Assembly (NCBI RefSeq): GCF_039541955.1
Contig: NZ_BAABHF010000045.1
Span: forward strand, 124,001 to 188,000
Length of the DNA: 64,000 bases
Direction: 5' to 3'
DNA from: Actinoallomurus oryzae
GTDB taxonomy: Bacteria; Actinomycetota; Actinomycetes; Streptosporangiales; Streptosporangiaceae
The notes below the pieces were generated by a model that searched no databases, was not told the origin of the DNA, and saw only the letters and a program-made list of their open reading frames with translations. This document shows positions 61,138-64,000 of the stretch, one piece after another; within the stretch, counting starts at the first letter, position 1, and the number at the start of each line of letters is the position of its first letter. The translations under genes and the position numbers were made by a program.

Positions 61138-61732
61138 TACTAATCATCCCCCTTCCAGGTGACATCTTCCAGCATTCCACTACAAGAAGCAAAAAAAATC
61201 ACCATTTCCTCATGTCCTGGCCAGTGGAGCGTAAATCCTACGAGCCAGCTTTACCTCCCAAATAATCACAAGCCGGAATCCTTGCTATCCCTTTACTGAA
61301 TCCTGAGACTTAGAAGGCGGTCCGAACGACGCTGCCGGGACACATCGAGGGCACACGAGAACGCGATCAAGCCCGAACCAACGAGAAGTGCTGAGACGCG
61401 AATTCCTTAGGCAGGGAGCATGGTATATGCATTCATCCAGGCCACGGCAACGCCTCTGCCAGTTCACCAACTACGGCTGACGGACGAGACTACCCATGGC
61501 AAGACGCTGTCCGGGGGAAGTGCGAGGGCAGAGCGTAAGCGACCAAGCCGCTTCCCTTGGTCATAGGCGTGCAGACGGCCAAGACGGTGGCACGCGCGGC
61601 CGCCGAGGCCTACCGCACGCTGCCCGCCGACCTGATCCAACACATCCCTGGGTAGCGAGGAGCGCGAGCAGCTTCTTACCTCTCACCAATCCGGCACTCG
61701 TATCGCATGACCGGCGGTAATCAGGGCGGCGG
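61138..61732. other. Gene-poor, lower-GC stretch of the element
   Basis: No convincing gene in 595 bp. The first 340 bp are AT-richer than the rest of the window. At 61566-61655 a short plus-strand frame, GVQTAKTVARAAAEAYRTLP and on to a TAG, looks like the tail of a lost gene, but I do not recognise it. Confidence 0.45.
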
Positions 61733-61966
61733 CTATTCGATGGGCTGGCCGGTGGCCAGGTCGAGCAGTTCGAACCGTTGGATGACCGTTCGACGTACGC
61801 CCTGTTCGAAGTGGGCGGCGACGCGGTGTTCGCCGTCGATGTATCGCCAGGGAGTAGCGGGGTCATTGTTGGGTTGGATGCCGGCCCCGGTACCGACCAG
61901 CAACGTGACGGCGATCGCCGTCCTGCCATCGAGGTCTTCATCGGCAGCCGGGCGACCTTGACGACC
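61733..61966 (-). pseudogene. C-terminal fragment of a conserved actinobacterial protein
   Basis: 77 codons between two stops, without a start: LLVGTGAGIQPNNDPATPW, RYIDGEHRVAAHFEQGVRRT and FELLDLATGQPIE. The pattern is orderly and reminiscent of small proteins seen next to actinobacterial integrative elements. The frame upstream of the internal TGA also stays open to 62233, so one nonsense mutation may separate the two halves. Confidence 0.5.
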
Positions 61967-62339
61967 TCATACACGTGGTGCTCGATCCGGCGTCCTTCTC
62001 CCGAACGTGACCCCAGCCCCAAAGTAGCGGTGAGGAAGACCACGGTTGCGGTTCGTAACCATCACAGGTCGGCCATACCGGGTCGTGGCGTCGGCCCGCC
62101 GCCCGATCGTGTTGACCGTTCTCAGGGATCGATCGGGCGGAAGGGCGGCTGGGGTGCGTCGGGAGTGGGAGCTGGAAGAGCTGATCGCCGCGCGGACGTT
62201 GCTGGCCGGCGACTGGGAGCCGGTGGGTAACAAGACCGGCGCGACGCGGCTGGCCTTCAGCCTGATCGGTTGGAACGCAACGGATGACGCTCACGCTGCA
62301 ATTGGCTCGGTACCAGCGAACCATGAGAACGTGCCCCTC

Positions 62340-62515
62340 ACATACAGCGCCTTGAGGGCGCCGGGCTGGGGCACCCGGGCCCGCTTCAGGGTGAGGGTCA
62401 GGTCCGCGCCGACATGGTGCAGCAGGTCCACAGCGGCCAGGCCCTGGTTCACGCTAGCCGGCGCCAGGCCGCCATCGCCCAGCAGTGGGCGGCGCCACGC
62501 GCTGAGCGCGCCGGC
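62340..62515 (-). pseudogene. Fragment of a tyrosine-recombinase integrase
   Basis: The minus-strand frame encodes PASVNQGLAAVDLLHHVGAD, then LTLKRARVPQPGALKAL, the core-binding (SAM-like) part of phage-type integrases, where SVNQALAAL and KRxxxPR-type words are usual. The catalytic domain with RHRY residues is missing, and the frame ends at 62291. It fits a decayed element bounded by tRNA repeats. Confidence 0.6.
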
Positions 62516-62571
62516 TGCCCGTGTGGCGCGGACCCGCCGGCATGAAGGCGACATCGTCGTATGATCCAACC

Positions 62572-63486
62572 ATGTCAGTGCTCTCACGGCGCCGACCCAA
62601 GTGCCAGCTCTGCCGGCAGGGTGACCCTGGCAACTTCACGCTGAAGGGCCGGAAACTCATCCCGAAGGGTTTCTGCAACGAGTGCGAGGCGCGCCTCAAG
62701 GGCGGCGAGAGTATCGAGGTCACGGAGAAGACCCTCAAGAAGATCTGCCAAGAACTGGATATGGGCTTGGACACGGCCAAGTGGGCGGCCTACAAACTCC
62801 TGTTGCTCCGCGATCCGCGATCCACGGATGCTCTGTACGCCTACGCGAGCCAAAAGAACCGGTGGCCCGCGTCCGAGGCCGGGTTGGCCTTGGCGGCCAT
62901 GGACGACCCGCGGGCCGAACCGGCCGATCGCGACGCACTGGAGGTCCATCCCACCTGGCGGGTGTTCGCGCCCAAGCCGAGGACGCCGGAGGACGTGTGC
63001 GGCGGGATCGTGGTGGCCCGGATCGAGGCCGGCGAGAAGGAACTGAAGCTCCTGACGCTGGCCAAGGATCCGCGTGAGGCGGCCGGTCAGATCGCCGACC
63101 TGCTGAACTACCCGGCCGACCACCCGGCGCGCGTCCAGGGCCCGGCCGCCGTGTCCCGACCCGGGCGCGCGCCCGGCCTGACGCTCTTCCACACGAGGGC
63201 GCGGGGTGGTGGTTCCCACCTGCCCGAGGATGCGATTTTGCGGTGGGACGACAACTACCACGCCGACAAGAACGTGCACACCAGGAACATGATGGCCAGC
63301 CATTTCGCGGGCAGCACGGAGTCTGGGGCCACCATTCATGGGACGGCCGTCCTCAGCGGGTACGACGTGCGCACGGGGACCATCCGGTCCGTTCCAGTGC
63401 GCACGCTGGAGAACGATCTAAGCATGCAGGCGTACGGAGCGGCCGCGGGCTACGTGCACGCGTGGCGCAAGGAGCGGGGTCTGTAG
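62572..63486 (+). CDS. Zinc-ribbon hypothetical protein of the tRNA-Arg element
   Basis: 304 residues from ATG 62572; upstream ATG 62542 is in frame but no good ribosome site supports either. The N-terminus has C-x2-C ... C-x2-C (CQLCRQG at 11-14, FCNECEA at about 34-37), a zinc ribbon, followed by EKTLKKICQELDMGLDTAKW and about 240 residues with WRVFAPKPRTPED and ILRWDDNYHADKNVH. No homologous family is known to me. It is intact in a decayed region, so it may still have a function. Confidence 0.7.
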   Translation: MSVLSRRRPKCQLCRQGDPGNFTLKGRKLIPKGFCNECEARLKGGESIEVTEKTLKKICQELDMGLDTAKWAAYKLLLLRDPRSTDALYAYASQKNRWPASEAGLALAAMDDPRAEPADRDALEVHPTWRVFAPKPRTPEDVCGGIVVARIEAGEKELKLLTLAKDPREAAGQIADLLNYPADHPARVQGPAAVSRPGRAPGLTLFHTRARGGGSHLPEDAILRWDDNYHADKNVHTRNMMASHFAGSTESGATIHGTAVLSGYDVRTGTIRSVPVRTLENDLSMQAYGAAAGYVHAWRKERGL

Positions 63487-63810
63487 GCGGGTCGGCTCGT
63501 CGAGGGCGGCCAGCAGCTCCACGGTGCGTCGCTGCTCAGCGGGATCGCCCACAGGGACGGCGATGACGTCGCTGGCGCCGGGCGCCGGCGACACGCACAA
63601 GTTGTCGACGATGGTGTCGTCCGGGCCGGAACACAGGTAGAACGCCGGCTCGGTCAGGTATTGGTCCGTCGCTGCGCCACGCGGCTTTGGCGCTGAACAG
63701 ACCCTCGCACATCACCGGTGCCGAGCAGGAGGGTCAACCGGTTGAGGTCTGTACGCAGCTCAGCGAGGTCGTAGGCATGAGTCGAATCGTCCGAGGTCAG
63801 CGCGCATGTT
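63487..63810 (-). pseudogene. Frameshifted gene remnant
   Basis: Two overlapping minus-strand frames read as one protein: first SDDSTHAYDLAELRTDLNRL and TLLLGTGDV, then, after a frame change near 63705, YLTEPAFYLCSGPDDTIVDN and VPVGDPAEQRRTVELLAALDEPTR. The join and lack of a start imply a broken gene. Family unknown. Confidence 0.4.
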
Positions 63811-63828
63811 GCCCTCAATAGGCGACGT

Positions 63829-63865
63829 GGACTCCTAATCCGACGGTCGGGGGTTCGAATCCCTC
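63829..63865 (+). repeat. Attachment-site repeat (right copy)
   Basis: Copy of the 3' half of tRNA-Arg (36 of 37 identical to 59649-59685; exact core 63835-63865). Flanks do not fold as a tRNA: the acceptor strand becomes GAGCGAG, so it is a remnant site, not a gene. Confidence 0.88.
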
Positions 63866-63896
63866 GAGCGAGCGCATGTGATGTCTCAGGACATCG

Positions 63897-63930
63897 GAAA
63901 CCCTCCGAACCTACGGGGTCGGAGGGTTTC
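63897..63930. terminator. Bidirectional hairpin at the end of the transposase gene
   Basis: GAAACCCTCCGA (63897-63908) pairs perfectly with TCGGAGGGTTTC (63919-63930) around a 10-nt loop; TTGTTT follows on the plus strand. It can end plus-strand transcription from the element and overlaps the last codons of the minus-strand transposase frame. Confidence 0.78.
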
Positions 63931-64000
63931 TTGTTTGGGGTTGGTAGTCGCGGGTGGGGTCGATGGTCAGTTCGCGGAGGAGTTCTCCGGTGGTGGCGGT
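63911..64000 (-). CDS. C-terminus of an IS481-like transposase (partial)
   Basis: The last 29 codons enter from the right edge: TATTGELLRELTIDPTRDYQ and a short tail to TAG at 63911. The TGELLRELTxDPxxDYQ pattern is the typical end of IS481/IS3-type integrase-core transposases. The rest lies beyond the window, so intactness is unknown. An insertion sequence next to the right attachment repeat fits the decay of this site. Confidence 0.6.
   Translation of the reverse strand, partial: TATTGELLRELTIDPTRDYQPQTRNPPTP

Larger units (their letters stand above)
59655..63865. mobile_element. Decayed integrative element in tRNA-Arg
   Basis: About 4.2 kb bounded by the tRNA-derived direct repeats. Inside are an integrase fragment, other broken frames, several unrelated small genes and a stretch of lower GC (61138-61480). 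No relaxase, replication gene or full integrase remains, so it cannot move by itself. Intact orphan genes: 59837, 60745 and 62572. Confidence 0.8.

Noticed and set aside
63829..63865. A second tRNA-Arg gene
   Set aside because: Only the 3' half is present, and the flanks cannot form acceptor or D stems.

Overview
The window is high-GC DNA (GTG and TTG starts, GC-rich third positions) from an actinomycete. It carries two membrane Ser/Thr kinases, an F420-type DUF385 enzyme, Tat and Sec exported glycosidases, a sugar importer with no ATPase of its own (a Streptomyces-like arrangement that relies on a shared MsiK-type ATPase) and many LacI, MerR, MarR, IclR, LysR and TetR regulators. The order and genus cannot be fixed from the sequence; a filamentous soil actinomycete is an inference.

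Layout. 1-13.9 kb: mixed housekeeping and signalling genes. These are a kinase with a beta-propeller, an FMN reductase/SnoaL fusion controlled by a SoxR-like regulator that lacks an iron-sulfur site, a second kinase, an SMP-30 lactonase, an SH3-CHAP exoprotein, a TetR/SnoaL pair, cobD-cobQ, a sarcosine-oxidase-like flavoenzyme and a methyltransferase-like protein with a possible leader peptide. 14-25.5 kb: a MarR-controlled full-length ABC exporter, a maltose/trehalose-type alpha-glucosidase with its LacI regulator and a matching pair of operators, a hendecad-repeat protein, a ketopantoate-reductase-like protein, and an ECF sigma factor fused to its own anti-sigma domain, a membrane segment and an extracellular domain.

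25.7-39.1 kb: a coherent glycan-utilisation locus read left to right: LacI, binding lipoprotein, two permeases, GH31 alpha-xylosidase, GH1 beta-glucosidase, secreted GH3, a free-standing GH35 accessory domain and a secreted GH29 alpha-fucosidase with a CBM32-like domain. The enzyme set fits uptake and dismantling of fucosylated, galactosylated xyloglucan oligosaccharides, but the GH35 catalytic domain is absent. Two nearly identical LacI palindromes lie before the regulator and before the GH3 gene.

39-53 kb: PhzF and LysR, a DedA protein with a NarL-type two-component system, and an RbsABC-type importer divergent from an SDR - GMC oxidoreductase - ThDP decarboxylase - IclR operon, with two matching IclR-like sites between them. 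53-57 kb: a catalytically dead sortase-like protein divergent from a secreted TNT-domain NAD glycohydrolase, then an SDR/LacI divergent pair and a DksA-like zinc-finger protein. 57-59.3 kb: a GT39-type membrane mannosyltransferase.

59.6-63.9 kb: a tRNA-Arg(TCT) gene whose 3' part is repeated 4.18 kb downstream, bracketing a decayed integrative element with a broken integrase, other gene fragments and a few intact orphan genes. The window ends in the tail of an IS481-like transposase.
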